Shown: positions 1 through 6,657, counted from the stretch's first letter. The stretch is 7,813 nt of DNA from Gammaproteobacteria bacterium (GCA_023380515.1 JAMCRH010000315.1:1-7813), one strand, 5' to 3'. Made by a program: numbers and translations. Notes: generated from the letters alone by a model not told the origin.

Positions 1-1
1 G

Positions 2-37
2 GTTAAGTTAAAACGTCGTAAGCGTTTGCAAGAATAA
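2..37 (+). CDS. Possible C-terminal tail of an upstream gene
   Basis: The frame starting at base 2 is open and reads VKLKRRKRLQE before a TAA stop at 35-37. The peptide is short and very basic, as is common for the cytoplasmic end of a small membrane protein. Its stop codon overlaps the AAGGA (36-40) that serves as ribosome binding site for ctaA, an arrangement typical of consecutive genes in one operon. In oxidase clusters the gene before ctaA is often SURF1 or a small accessory membrane protein, but eleven residues cannot identify it. It could also be chance open frame. Confidence 0.4.
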   Translation, partial: VKLKRRKRLQE

Positions 38-48
38 GGATAAAAACA

Positions 49-1056
49 ATGATGCAGCGTTATGTGAAAATTGCTTTAGGTTTGGTCATTGTGGTGATTA
101 TTTTGGGTGCCTATACTCGCCTCACTGACGCCGGTTTGGGCTGCCCTGATTGGCCCGGTTGTTACGGTTTTTTAACCGTTCCGCATAGCGAAACTCGGGT
201 AGAAACTGCAGAAATGCGCTTCCCAGAGCGTCCTGTAGAGCACTTTAAAGCCTGGAATGAAATGATTCACCGGTATGCTGCTGGCATCCTTGGCATTTTA
301 GTCTTGGTGATTGCGGTGACTGCAGTACAACGCTCCCGCCGAATTGGTGCTGGGCAGCCACTGAAGCTCCCAATTGCACTGCTAGCCCTGATCATCTTCC
401 AAGCGGCTTTAGGAATGTGGACTGTCACGATGAACTTACAACCCGTGATTGTCATGCTGCATTTACTCGGCGGATTCTCCACCTTCTGTTTGCTTGCACT
501 CTTGTATTTACGCGAGACTCAGCCCGCGCTTGCGACCGAACCAAAACTAAGGGCACTGCAGCCTTTAGCAATTTTGACGCTATTCGTTGTGCTTGCTCAA
601 ATCGCCCTTGGCGGGTGGGTCGCAGCAAACTATGCTGCTCTAGCCTGCACTAACCTGCCTATTTGTGAAGGCAATTGGTTCGAACGCCTCGATATCGCCG
701 GTGCATTTTCAGTCCCCGAAGCTGACGATTACGAATTTGGCGTCCATAGCTACGCTGAACGGATGACCATGCATGTCTTCCACCGCTTTGGTGCAATTGT
801 GGTCATGACGGTCATGGGATTGCTGTTACTAAAACTTTGGCTAGGGGCAACCAGTCAATGGTTTAAACGTTTAACCTTTATCTTGACCTTCTTGCTCGTG
901 CTACAAGTTGCTCTGGGTATTACCAATGTCGTGGCGAGCCTACCTCTCGCTGTCGCAGTCGCTCATAATGCAGTGGGCGCCTTCATGCTCGTTGGATTGG
1001 TGGCACTGAACTATGCGCTGTTTAAAATAAAAAGAAAGGAGGTGAGCCATGGCTAA
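49..1056 (+). CDS. ctaA: Heme A synthase, CtaA/COX15 family
   Basis: Integral inner-membrane enzyme that converts heme O to heme A for aa3-type cytochrome c oxidase. The 335 residues form about eight hydrophobic helices in two similar halves. The four conserved heme-ligand histidines appear as H74 (EMIHRY), H138 (MLHLLGG), H245 (HRFGA) and H306 (AHNAVGA). Two periplasmic-loop cysteine pairs are present: C32/C38 in CPDWPGC, after the family signature [13 protein letters not shown], and C200/C206 in ACTNLPIC. Two ATGs occur in tandem (49 and 52). AAGGA at 36-40 lies 8 nt before the first, so 49 is preferred. The last eight bases overlap ctaB, which with the SCO gene downstream supports a heme A/CuA assembly operon. 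Length and motifs are normal; no defect is seen. Confidence 0.96.
   Translation: MMQRYVKIALGLVIVVIILGAYTRLTDAGLGCPDWPGCYGFLTVPHSETRVETAEMRFPERPVEHFKAWNEMIHRYAAGILGILVLVIAVTAVQRSRRIGAGQPLKLPIALLALIIFQAALGMWTVTMNLQPVIVMLHLLGGFSTFCLLALLYLRETQPALATEPKLRALQPLAILTLFVVLAQIALGGWVAANYAALACTNLPICEGNWFERLDIAGAFSVPEADDYEFGVHSYAERMTMHVFHRFGAIVVMTVMGLLLLKLWLGATSQWFKRLTFILTFLLVLQVALGITNVVASLPLAVAVAHNAVGAFMLVGLVALNYALFKIKRKEVSHG
1036..1045 (+). promoter_or_regulatory. Extended Shine-Dalgarno for ctaB inside the ctaA coding end
   Basis: AAGGAGGTGA is a ten-base match to the complement of the conserved 16S rRNA 3' end. It ends 3 nt before the ctaB ATG at 1049, leaving 6 nt from the GGAGG core. It lies entirely within the last codons of ctaA (KRKEVSHG), so ctaA translation passes over it before terminating at 1056. 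It fixes the ctaB start. Confidence 0.85.
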
Positions 1057-1936
1057 TCAACTGGCGCTAACCCACCGCGCCAGCTGGCGTGAATATCTCG
1101 AGCTCACGAAACCTCGTGTTGTTGCCTTATTATTGTTAACCGCGTTAGTTGGAATGGCGCTCGCGACGCCAACATGGGTCGCTGCCGAAATACTAATTCC
1201 GGCAATGTTAGGCATTGGCTTAATGGCGTCTTCAGCAGCGGCGGTGAACCATCTTGTCGACCGACATATTGATGCCAAAATGGCACGGACTTTACGTCGG
1301 CCGTTACCAACCGGTGCGCTTTCACCACGTAAAGTTCTCACTTTTGCCATGGTGATTGGTATTCTCGGTTACGTTATCCTTGAATTGTTCGTCAATCGCA
1401 TCACCGCAGTATTGACCTTGGCTAGCTTGGTCGGTTACGCAGTTATCTACACCATGTATTTAAAGCGAGCGACGCCCCAGAATATTGTCATTGGTGGGCT
1501 AGCGGGAGCCGCACCACCCCTGCTGGGTTGGACTGCAGTCACCGGTGAAATTCATGCCTTTCCCTTATTATTGGTGATGATCGTTTTCACCTGGACGCCT
1601 CCCCATTTTTGGGCCTTGGCCGTTCACCGGGCCAAAGACTACGCGAAAGCCGAAATTCCCATGTTGCCAGTCACCCATGGCATTGAATTCACGAAGACAT
1701 GTATCTTGCTCTATACCATTTTGTTAGCTGCCGTATGCGTCTTGCCCTATTTGGTCGGCATGAGTGGCTGGTTGTACCTTGCTGGTGTGAGTGTCTTAAA
1801 TCTTGTTTTCCTTGGCTATGCGTGGAAACTGAAGTATCGCCCAGAAAAACTCACCGCTTGGAAAATGTTTAAATTTTCTATTTGGCACCTAATGTTCTTA
1901 TTTATTCTATTGTTAGCGGACCATTACCTACTGTAA
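1049..1936 (+). CDS. ctaB: Protoheme IX farnesyltransferase (heme O synthase), UbiA family
   Basis: Inner-membrane prenyltransferase (also called CyoE) that adds a farnesyl group from farnesyl diphosphate to the heme B vinyl group to make heme O, the substrate of CtaA. The 295 residues match the usual length. The first Asp-rich site is N67-H-L-V-D71-R-H-I-D75, followed by [10 protein letters not shown] to residue 89. The second conserved region includes YLKRATPQN (137-145), [13 protein letters not shown] (149-161), [10 protein letters not shown] (182-191) and [13 protein letters not shown] (196-208). About nine hydrophobic helices are seen. The start at 1049 follows an exceptionally strong ribosome binding site and overlaps the ctaA stop by 8 nt, so translation is probably coupled. 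A ubiquinone-type UbiA is less likely given the CyoE-specific WTPPHFW block and the neighbours. Confidence 0.96.
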   Translation: MANQLALTHRASWREYLELTKPRVVALLLLTALVGMALATPTWVAAEILIPAMLGIGLMASSAAAVNHLVDRHIDAKMARTLRRPLPTGALSPRKVLTFAMVIGILGYVILELFVNRITAVLTLASLVGYAVIYTMYLKRATPQNIVIGGLAGAAPPLLGWTAVTGEIHAFPLLLVMIVFTWTPPHFWALAVHRAKDYAKAEIPMLPVTHGIEFTKTCILLYTILLAAVCVLPYLVGMSGWLYLAGVSVLNLVFLGYAWKLKYRPEKLTAWKMFKFSIWHLMFLFILLLADHYLL

Positions 1937-2007
1937 CCAAGCGTGTACTTAAGCTTAAAATCGACTGAAGTAGCCAGACATGAAGAAGTGACGGGAGAAG
2001 ATATCTA

Positions 2008-2655
2008 ATGAATATGCGTACGATTTTGGCCCTAGCCGCCATAGCGGTTCTCGGTGTTGTCGCCTATCTAGCCGTTAACCATGTCGGTGAACCAGAGCTT
2101 GCATCGAGTCGCATTTATGACCAGCCCCGCACGATTGATCCGTTTCAATTACAAGGGAACGACGGCGCGGAAGTCACCAACGCCGCACTTGAAGGCCAGT
2201 GGACTTTGCTGTTCACTGGCTATACCTTCTGCCCCGATATTTGCCCAACGACCATGGCCAACTTAAAGGCGCGTTGGGAGCAGTTAACTGCCGCCACCGA
2301 CTTCCCTGTGCAAGTTTGGATGATTAGTGTCGACCCGCAGCGGGACGACGTTGAGCGCCTGAATATGTATGTGAACTTTTTTGGTGAAGGGTTCTATGGT
2401 GTCCGCGCTGAACATCGTGACTTATATCCATTCGTGCGCAATATAAGCCTGATGTATTCAATCCCAGACGAAGGGGAAACGAACTATCTGGTGAGTCACA
2501 GCGCGGCAGTCATCTTGGTTGATCCAAATGGCCATCAACACGCAATTTTCCGTCCGTCCCATGAAATCGGCGAGTTAGCGGTTGTTAATCCAAACGATCT
2601 CGTCAATGACTTCACCAAAATAGCTCGTTACTTAGAACACGTTTATCGCTATTAA
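2008..2655 (+). CDS. SCO1/SenC-family copper chaperone for cytochrome c oxidase
   Basis: Membrane-anchored, periplasm-facing thioredoxin-fold protein that delivers copper to, or reduces, the CuA site of oxidase subunit II. The 215 residues begin with one hydrophobic anchor (about 4-23) without a lipobox. The copper-binding CXXXC is C75-P-D-I-C79 in FTGYTFCPDICPTTM, and the third ligand is H164 in YLVSHSAAVILVDPNG; the family SVDPQRDD block is at 107-114. All metal ligands are intact. A GGGAG at 1993-1997 lies 10 nt before the ATG. The 71-bp gap after ctaB holds no clear terminator, so co-transcription with ctaA-ctaB is likely. Its TAA stop at 2653-2655 overlaps the stop of the convergent deacetylase gene. 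SCO proteins can also act as thiol reductants, but the context favours oxidase assembly. Confidence 0.93.
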   Translation: MNMRTILALAAIAVLGVVAYLAVNHVGEPELASSRIYDQPRTIDPFQLQGNDGAEVTNAALEGQWTLLFTGYTFCPDICPTTMANLKARWEQLTAATDFPVQVWMISVDPQRDDVERLNMYVNFFGEGFYGVRAEHRDLYPFVRNISLMYSIPDEGETNYLVSHSAAVILVDPNGHQHAIFRPSHEIGELAVVNPNDLVNDFTKIARYLEHVYRY

Positions 2656-3734
2656 TCTGGCCAGCTGCCGTTTTCGTCAGGGCGAATCCACTGCACGGAA
2701 TACCAATAAAAGCGGCCCGGTTTGCTAATACTCGGTGCGGTGCAGTTATAGCGTTGCCGACCAATGCCTATCGGCTCTTCAGCCTGCACTGAGAAGGTTT
2801 GTTCGTCATGCCACTCGGGTGCATGGGGCTGACTACGAATAAAGCAGTTCAACTGGTGCCGACGAATATCACTGGTATCCAACGTTAGTTTTAATACAGG
2901 TTGCGTTTCCTCATGAGCGAGCATGGTATCCGTAATATGTGTTTCAACGACTGGCATACCTAACGCCGCCATCTTCGTGCCTAATGTCCGCAAGTTCGCG
3001 TAGATACCTGCAGCGGCAAATCGCGGAATCGCCCGAAAATCACTGTGCTTACTGAAACCACCCGAGTGCTGGCCAAAACCAATAAAACCAAGCTCGGCAA
3101 CGAGGTCAGCCAGAATGTTGTCATATTCACCATAAGGGTAAGCAAATAACTGATAGCTAACGCCAACCTCTTCCTTAATTTTTGCCTCGGCAGCCAGAAT
3201 ATTCTCACGCGCCCGCGCTAACCAAGCATCTTCCGATTCGAAATCTGCCCGCCGCGGCATATGCGCATGGTCGAGTGAGTGATTCGCGATGACCACACCG
3301 TCTTCGTGCAAATCACGAATTTGTTGCCAGCTCATGTATTGCCCCGGTGTTTCACCAACAGGGTCAGTGGTCACGAAAAGCGTCCAAGGTACACCGAATT
3401 CTTTGAGCACTGGCCAGCCATTGGTGTAGATATTTTGATAGGCATCATCAAAGGTAATCACAACCGATTTTTCTGGCAAACTTTTTTCACCCTGCATCGC
3501 CGCAATTGCGTCGCGAATATCAACCACGGTGAAATTGTTGTCGCGTAAGTAGGTTAAATGCTCGCGCAACTCGTCTGCGGTCACGCTAGTGACTCGTGGT
3601 GTGCGATCACTGACGTGGTGATAGAGTAAGATTGAGGCATGACTGTCCTCTTGCGCCTCGCTAACAGACGGTGTAAAAAACAACATTGCTGCTGCCATTA
3701 GCCCTGTAAAAAAGGTGAACGCACCTACTTTCAT
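2652..3734 (-). CDS. Exported polysaccharide deacetylase (NodB/CE4 fold) with a C-terminal extension
   Basis: Predicted secreted metal-dependent N- or O-deacetylase of a cell-surface or environmental polysaccharide; the substrate is unknown. From the start at 3734 the product is 360 residues with a signal peptide at once (MKVG, hydrophobic core 5-22, likely cleavage after SEA27). The NodB domain shows LLYHHVSD (36-43), motif 1 TFDD with D96/D97, motif 2 H152-SLD-H156, and motif 3 AYPYGEYD (198-205), so catalytic and zinc ligands are intact. Residues about 265-360 form a separate region with two cysteines, C297 and C331, that could form a disulfide in the periplasm. I chose 3734 because GGAGG (complement of 3740-3744) lies 5 nt upstream. 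An in-frame ATG at 3758 would add eight residues and is a weaker choice. YHH at the N terminus recalls PgaB-like deacetylases, but no PgaB glycosidase domain or pga genes are present. Confidence 0.88.
   Translation of the reverse strand: MKVGAFTFFTGLMAAAMLFFTPSVSEAQEDSHASILLYHHVSDRTPRVTSVTADELREHLTYLRDNNFTVVDIRDAIAAMQGEKSLPEKSVVITFDDAYQNIYTNGWPVLKEFGVPWTLFVTTDPVGETPGQYMSWQQIRDLHEDGVVIANHSLDHAHMPRRADFESEDAWLARARENILAAEAKIKEEVGVSYQLFAYPYGEYDNILADLVAELGFIGFGQHSGGFSKHSDFRAIPRFAAAGIYANLRTLGTKMAALGMPVVETHITDTMLAHEETQPVLKLTLDTSDIRRHQLNCFIRSQPHAPEWHDEQTFSVQAEEPIGIGRQRYNCTAPSISKPGRFYWYSVQWIRPDENGSWPD
3651..3679 (+). promoter_or_regulatory. Weak candidate sigma-70 promoter for dinF inside the deacetylase gene
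   Basis: TTGCGC (3651-3656) and TAAAAA (3674-3679) are separated by exactly 17 bp and point toward dinF, about 80 bp from its ATG. Matches to the consensus are only 3/6 and 4/6. Because just 22 bp separate the two divergent start codons, the dinF promoter must lie within the deacetylase coding region, which is why this position deserves mention. I could not find a comparably spaced promoter for the deacetylase in the dinF coding start. Confidence 0.2.
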
Positions 3735-3739
3735 CCAAA

Positions 3740-3748
3740 CCTCCGGAG
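3740..3748. promoter_or_regulatory. Shared palindromic Shine-Dalgarno serving both divergent genes
   Basis: CCTCCGGAG contains the palindrome CTCCGGAG (3741-3748). Read on the + strand, GGAG (3745-3748) lies 8 nt before the dinF ATG at 3757. Read on the - strand, GGAGG (complement of 3740-3744) lies 5 nt before the deacetylase ATG at 3734. Both spacings are in the functional range, so one eight-base palindrome plausibly supplies both ribosome binding sites. Confidence 0.7.
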
Positions 3749-3756
3749 TTGTTTTC

Positions 3757-5097
3757 ATGTCTTTGCCTCGCTCCGAGCTCTCGCAACACTCCCAAACCCC
3801 CATCACGTGGCAAGAACATCGCAAAGTATTTCTCATTGCCTTGCCCATGATGGTGTCGAACATCGCAGCACCGCTCTTAGGACTTGTCGATACCGCTATC
3901 ATAGGGCATTTGCCCGAGGCTATCTACCTTAGTGCCGTCGCGACCGGCGCCATGGTCATTAGTTTTCTATATCTATTAGCTATCTTTTTAAGGATGTCGA
4001 CCACCGGGTTAATGGCGCAAGCATTTGGTGCCAAAAACCTAGTAAACCAACGTACAGTGCTGCTCCAAGCCGCTTCGCTCGCCGTCATTCTTGGCGTACT
4101 CATGATTCTGCTGCAGCCTGCTGTCATTTGGTCTATGCAAACATTGGTAGCCATGGATGGCGAGTTTAAAACCTTAGCCACAGCCTATGTGCAAATTCGT
4201 ATTTTTGGCGCGCCAGCAGCGTTACTGAATCTTGTCGTATTAGGTGTGCTGCTCGGTCGACAGCAAGCCGGTAAGGCCATGTTTTTAGTGATTTTTACCA
4301 ATGTGGTGAATGTCATTGGCACAGTCGTACTAGTCTTGGTGCTGAATTATCACGTTTATGGAGCCGCAGTCTCGACACTCATAGCCGAGTGGGCAACCTG
4401 CGCATTGGGGTTATATTGGCTGCAAAGTATCTTCAAACTGCGCTGGCCCATGTTTAAACGCCTGCGCCCGCAGCAATTTGTGCCGTTATTTAAAATGAAT
4501 CGGGATATTTTTATCCGCTCATTGCTGTTACATGCGTGTATCGCCACAATGACGATTGGCGGCAGCTATTTAGGTGCAGATATTATTGCCGCAAATGCTG
4601 TTCTCATGCAGTTTCTGGTACTGATTTCGCTCGGACTTGATGGCATCGCCTATGCCGTTGAAGCACTCATCGGTGAGGCTAAAGGCGCAAACAAGCCAGA
4701 ACAAATTCGCCGCTGGTTACGCGCCTGCCTACTTTGGTCAGGTGTGTTTGCCGTGGTGTACTGCTTAACTTTCTGGCTATTCGGCACTCATATCATTGCC
4801 TTGATCACCAACATTGACAGCTTACGTGAGACTGCCGCACGCTATTTACCTTGGTTGGTCGTCCTGCCGTTGCTCGCGCACTGGAGCTACTTCTACGACG
4901 GTGTCTTTATTGGTTTAACCATGAGTCGCGCCATGCGCAATACCATGGCCATCGCTGCACTCCTCGTATTTTTCCCGTTCGCCCTTTCGGCCTTTTGGCT
5001 CGGTAATCACGGTTTATGGCTCGCGCTCAGTGCCTTTCTTTTAGCCCGAGGTGTCGCTCAATGGTATTGGCTCAATAAAAAAAGCCCCGTCGATTAA
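3757..5097 (+). CDS. dinF: DinF-type MATE family cation-coupled efflux transporter
   Basis: Inner-membrane multidrug/toxic-compound exporter of the MATE family, DinF branch, driven by proton or sodium gradients. From the ATG at 3757 the product is 446 residues, with about twelve hydrophobic helices in two six-helix halves. DinF-branch signatures include LGLVDTAIIGHL (41-52) with the helix-1 acidic residue D45, RMSTTGLMAQAFGAK (79-93), NRDIFIRSLLL, LDGIAYAVEA with D295 and E302, and YDGVFIG with D381. These match what I recall of E. coli DinF. A GTG at 3715 would add 14 residues with no better ribosome binding site and would run into the deacetylase start, so it is rejected. In E. coli dinF follows lexA; here lexA is absent and no LexA-like operator was seen near the start, so SOS control is not supported. 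The last codons form the terminator of the convergent gene. Confidence 0.92.
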   Translation: MSLPRSELSQHSQTPITWQEHRKVFLIALPMMVSNIAAPLLGLVDTAIIGHLPEAIYLSAVATGAMVISFLYLLAIFLRMSTTGLMAQAFGAKNLVNQRTVLLQAASLAVILGVLMILLQPAVIWSMQTLVAMDGEFKTLATAYVQIRIFGAPAALLNLVVLGVLLGRQQAGKAMFLVIFTNVVNVIGTVVLVLVLNYHVYGAAVSTLIAEWATCALGLYWLQSIFKLRWPMFKRLRPQQFVPLFKMNRDIFIRSLLLHACIATMTIGGSYLGADIIAANAVLMQFLVLISLGLDGIAYAVEALIGEAKGANKPEQIRRWLRACLLWSGVFAVVYCLTFWLFGTHIIALITNIDSLRETAARYLPWLVVLPLLAHWSYFYDGVFIGLTMSRAMRNTMAIAALLVFFPFALSAFWLGNHGLWLALSAFLLARGVAQWYWLNKKSPVD

Positions 5098-5106
5098 GAC
5101 GGGGGC
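5077..5106 (-). terminator. Rho-independent terminator of the DUF4397 lipoprotein gene, overlapping the dinF stop
   Basis: GCCCCGTC (5084-5091), a six-base loop GATTAA and GACGGGGGC (5098-5106) form a GC-rich hairpin: seven continuous pairs plus one more across a bulged G. On the - strand it is followed at once by seven T residues (A run at 5077-5083), the classic layout for transcription leaving the lipoprotein gene, whose stop is 40 nt upstream. On the + strand there is no T tract after the hairpin, so it should act mainly in one direction. The left arm, loop and A run encode the last residues and stop codon of dinF (NKKSPVD). Confidence 0.85.
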
Positions 5107-5145
5107 AGGAATGACAACAGCAAAATGTCGAGGGAGTGATGTGTC

Positions 5146-6555
5146 TTATTGTTCAACGACAAAGTCGTCCATAAGGATCAACTGTGGTGGTAATCCACCG
5201 GTCGTTGCGTCAACAGCGATCGCGGTGTAAATACCGCCACCCGCTAAGTTCAATAACACAGGGCCGATTGCAGCATCTTTAGTGCCAGCCAGCGTAACCG
5301 TGACATAATACTCACCTGGTAACAGGGCAACGTTACCTGTGGCTTGTAAATCGCTTGCGTCAAAGTCAACACCGCTGAACGCTGGTTCTGCATCGCTAAT
5401 GTCGTCAGTCGCGGTTACGTAGATGTCTACGGCACCTGCAGCTGGCGAAGCATGGACGATACGAACAATTGCTTCAGTGGTAATACGACGGTTCACGTCA
5501 ACTAATACCGCTGGTGAAATGCCGTCACCACCTAACTCACCGACCGCAAGCACGGTGTACTGAGTCGCATTGTCGAGCGCTAAATCTACATCAATCACAG
5601 TCACATCAGTGCCTGCGGCATTCACTTTGATGTTGTACTCGTCTGCTGGCACGTTGAGGTAGCCAGAGAAGGCTAAGAACGGCACTTCAGTGAGCACAGC
5701 ATCGTCGTTCACTAAAACGTCGACTGCAGGCGCGTCAGCAACTGCATGCACAACCCGAGCGTCGGCACCGGCGTCAACTGAATAGAGAACTGCTGAACTT
5801 TCACCGTCAGCCACTAATAAGGCAATCGGACGGTTCGCACTGTTTGCGCCCACACTTGGGGTCGCTGTGACGAACAAGTCTGCGCCAGCTGGGAAAGTGA
5901 CTTCACCTGAATCAAATACCACTGCTTCGGCATCGCCTGCAACAGTAATACGGATTTGATAATCACCCGCTGGAACTTCAACTTGACCGGTGTAGTCCTG
6001 ATAGGCAAGCGTTGCCGCCGGCTGCTCAGCACTCAAATCCGCATCAAGTTCAGTCAGGTAGACATCCACGGTTAGGTCGACTGGAACACCATGTAACACT
6101 TGTAAACGTGCATTTCCGCTGCCGATGTCTGAAATCGGGTTTGCTACAATGAACGGTTCAAGCGTTTCGTCATCCACACGACCTAAGGCAAACACGTCAT
6201 AACGAGTGTCCGCTTCGAGGTCAAGTGACAATGGGCCAATAACAGTTGCAGTACTGCCGTCCGCCAAAAGCGCATCAACTCCAACTTCATAGGTCCCTTC
6301 ATCGACTACAGCAAGTCCAGAAGACACTTGGTAATCAACGTTTTCTAGGAAATTGCTGCCATTCACGGTAATATTAACCGCTGGTGCATCAGCAGAAGCA
6401 TGGTGCACACGTAGTTCAAACTCGCCGACCGGCGGTGGCGGCGGTGGTGGGCTCGGTGGATTAGGATCCAGCTGAGTTGGACTACTAGAGCTATTACACG
6501 CAGCCAATAGCAATGTCGCTAAGGAAGCGCCTACTAATTTTGTGGTTCTGTTCAT
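5146..6555 (-). CDS. Lipoprotein with four tandem DUF4397-like repeats
   Basis: Predicted outer-membrane lipoprotein of 469 residues; function unknown. The lipobox is LAAC with C20, and N21 at +2 gives no inner-membrane retention signal. A Ser/Pro linker follows, with seven consecutive prolines (36-42). Four repeats of about 90-105 residues begin near 46, 149, 264 and 362. Each opens with a strand containing a conserved His (LRVHHASADAPAVNI, LQVLHGVPVDLTVDV, ARVVHAVADAPAVDV, VRIVHASPAAGAVDI). Each then has a centre like VPAGDYQIRIT and a closing strand such as YTVLAVG. This matches my memory of DUF4397, a beta-sandwich domain common in secreted proteins. Repeat 2 has lost the ADAPAV box. The sequence is rich in Asp, Glu, Ala and Val and has only one Cys, the lipidated one. 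GAGGA lies 7 nt before the ATG. A surface or adhesive role is only a guess. Confidence 0.88.
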   Translation of the reverse strand: MNRTTKLVGASLATLLLAACNSSSSPTQLDPNPPSPPPPPPPVGEFELRVHHASADAPAVNITVNGSNFLENVDYQVSSGLAVVDEGTYEVGVDALLADGSTATVIGPLSLDLEADTRYDVFALGRVDDETLEPFIVANPISDIGSGNARLQVLHGVPVDLTVDVYLTELDADLSAEQPAATLAYQDYTGQVEVPAGDYQIRITVAGDAEAVVFDSGEVTFPAGADLFVTATPSVGANSANRPIALLVADGESSAVLYSVDAGADARVVHAVADAPAVDVLVNDDAVLTEVPFLAFSGYLNVPADEYNIKVNAAGTDVTVIDVDLALDNATQYTVLAVGELGGDGISPAVLVDVNRRITTEAIVRIVHASPAAGAVDIYVTATDDISDAEPAFSGVDFDASDLQATGNVALLPGEYYVTVTLAGTKDAAIGPVLLNLAGGGIYTAIAVDATTGGLPPQLILMDDFVVEQ

Positions 6556-6606
6556 TGTAAATTCCTCATTAGGGTTGTCAGCAACGATCTTTTACGAGGG
6601 GGGCGC

Positions 6607-6657
6607 ATGAACAGGATTACAAATTTTTCACATCACCAAAAACGGAGGTTGTCATGA
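6607..6657 (+). CDS. Possible 16-codon leader peptide coupled to the next gene
   Basis: Inside the 98-bp divergent spacer an ATG at 6607 opens a 16-codon frame, MNRITNFSHHQKRRLS. Its TGA stop (6655-6657) overlaps the ATG of the following gene (6654-6656) as ATGA, the usual geometry of translational coupling. A purine-rich GAGGGGGG (6596-6603) lies just upstream and could act as ribosome binding site, though it is close. The downstream gene has its own GGAGG within this frame, so a leader is not needed. A frame this short can easily arise by chance. No attenuator hairpin or run of a regulatory codon was seen. Confidence 0.22.
   Translation: MNRITNFSHHQKRRLS

Noticed and set aside
164..179. 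Inverted repeat ACGGTT-TTTT-AACCGT within ctaA
   Set aside because: Only six base pairs, located early in a well-conserved coding region with no T tract after it; this is expected by chance.
1937..2007. Gap between ctaB and the SCO gene, including palindrome TTAAGCTTAA (1949-1958)
   Set aside because: The palindrome has no loop or T tract and is AT-rich, so it is not a terminator. I could not find a promoter with acceptable boxes; the gap most likely lies within one operon.
2657..2664. CTGGCCAG palindrome just after the SCO stop
   Set aside because: Eight bases with no loop cannot form a stable terminator hairpin, and it lies in the deacetylase coding end.
3279..3548. An 89-codon open frame opposite the deacetylase gene
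   Set aside because: It lies entirely antisense to conserved NodB motifs, has no recognisable domain and is best explained as a shadow of the real gene.
3715..3756. GTG-initiated longer form of DinF
   Set aside because: It adds 14 residues with no family support and no well-placed SD, and would overlap the deacetylase start; the ATG at 3757 has a spaced GGAG.
3650..3860. LexA operator near dinF
   Set aside because: No CTGT-N8-ACAG type palindrome was seen around the dinF start, and lexA is not adjacent, so SOS control is not supported here.
6556..6653. Search for divergent sigma-70 promoters in the 98-bp spacer
   Set aside because: Possible boxes such as TTTACG with GATTAC, or TTTTTG with TAATCC on the other strand, match poorly; none is good enough to annotate.
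6573..6654. GGTTGTCA direct repeat at 6573-6580 and 6647-6654 in the divergent spacer
   Set aside because: Two copies of an eight-base word, one of them overlapping an SD and start codon; too short and too few to claim an operator.
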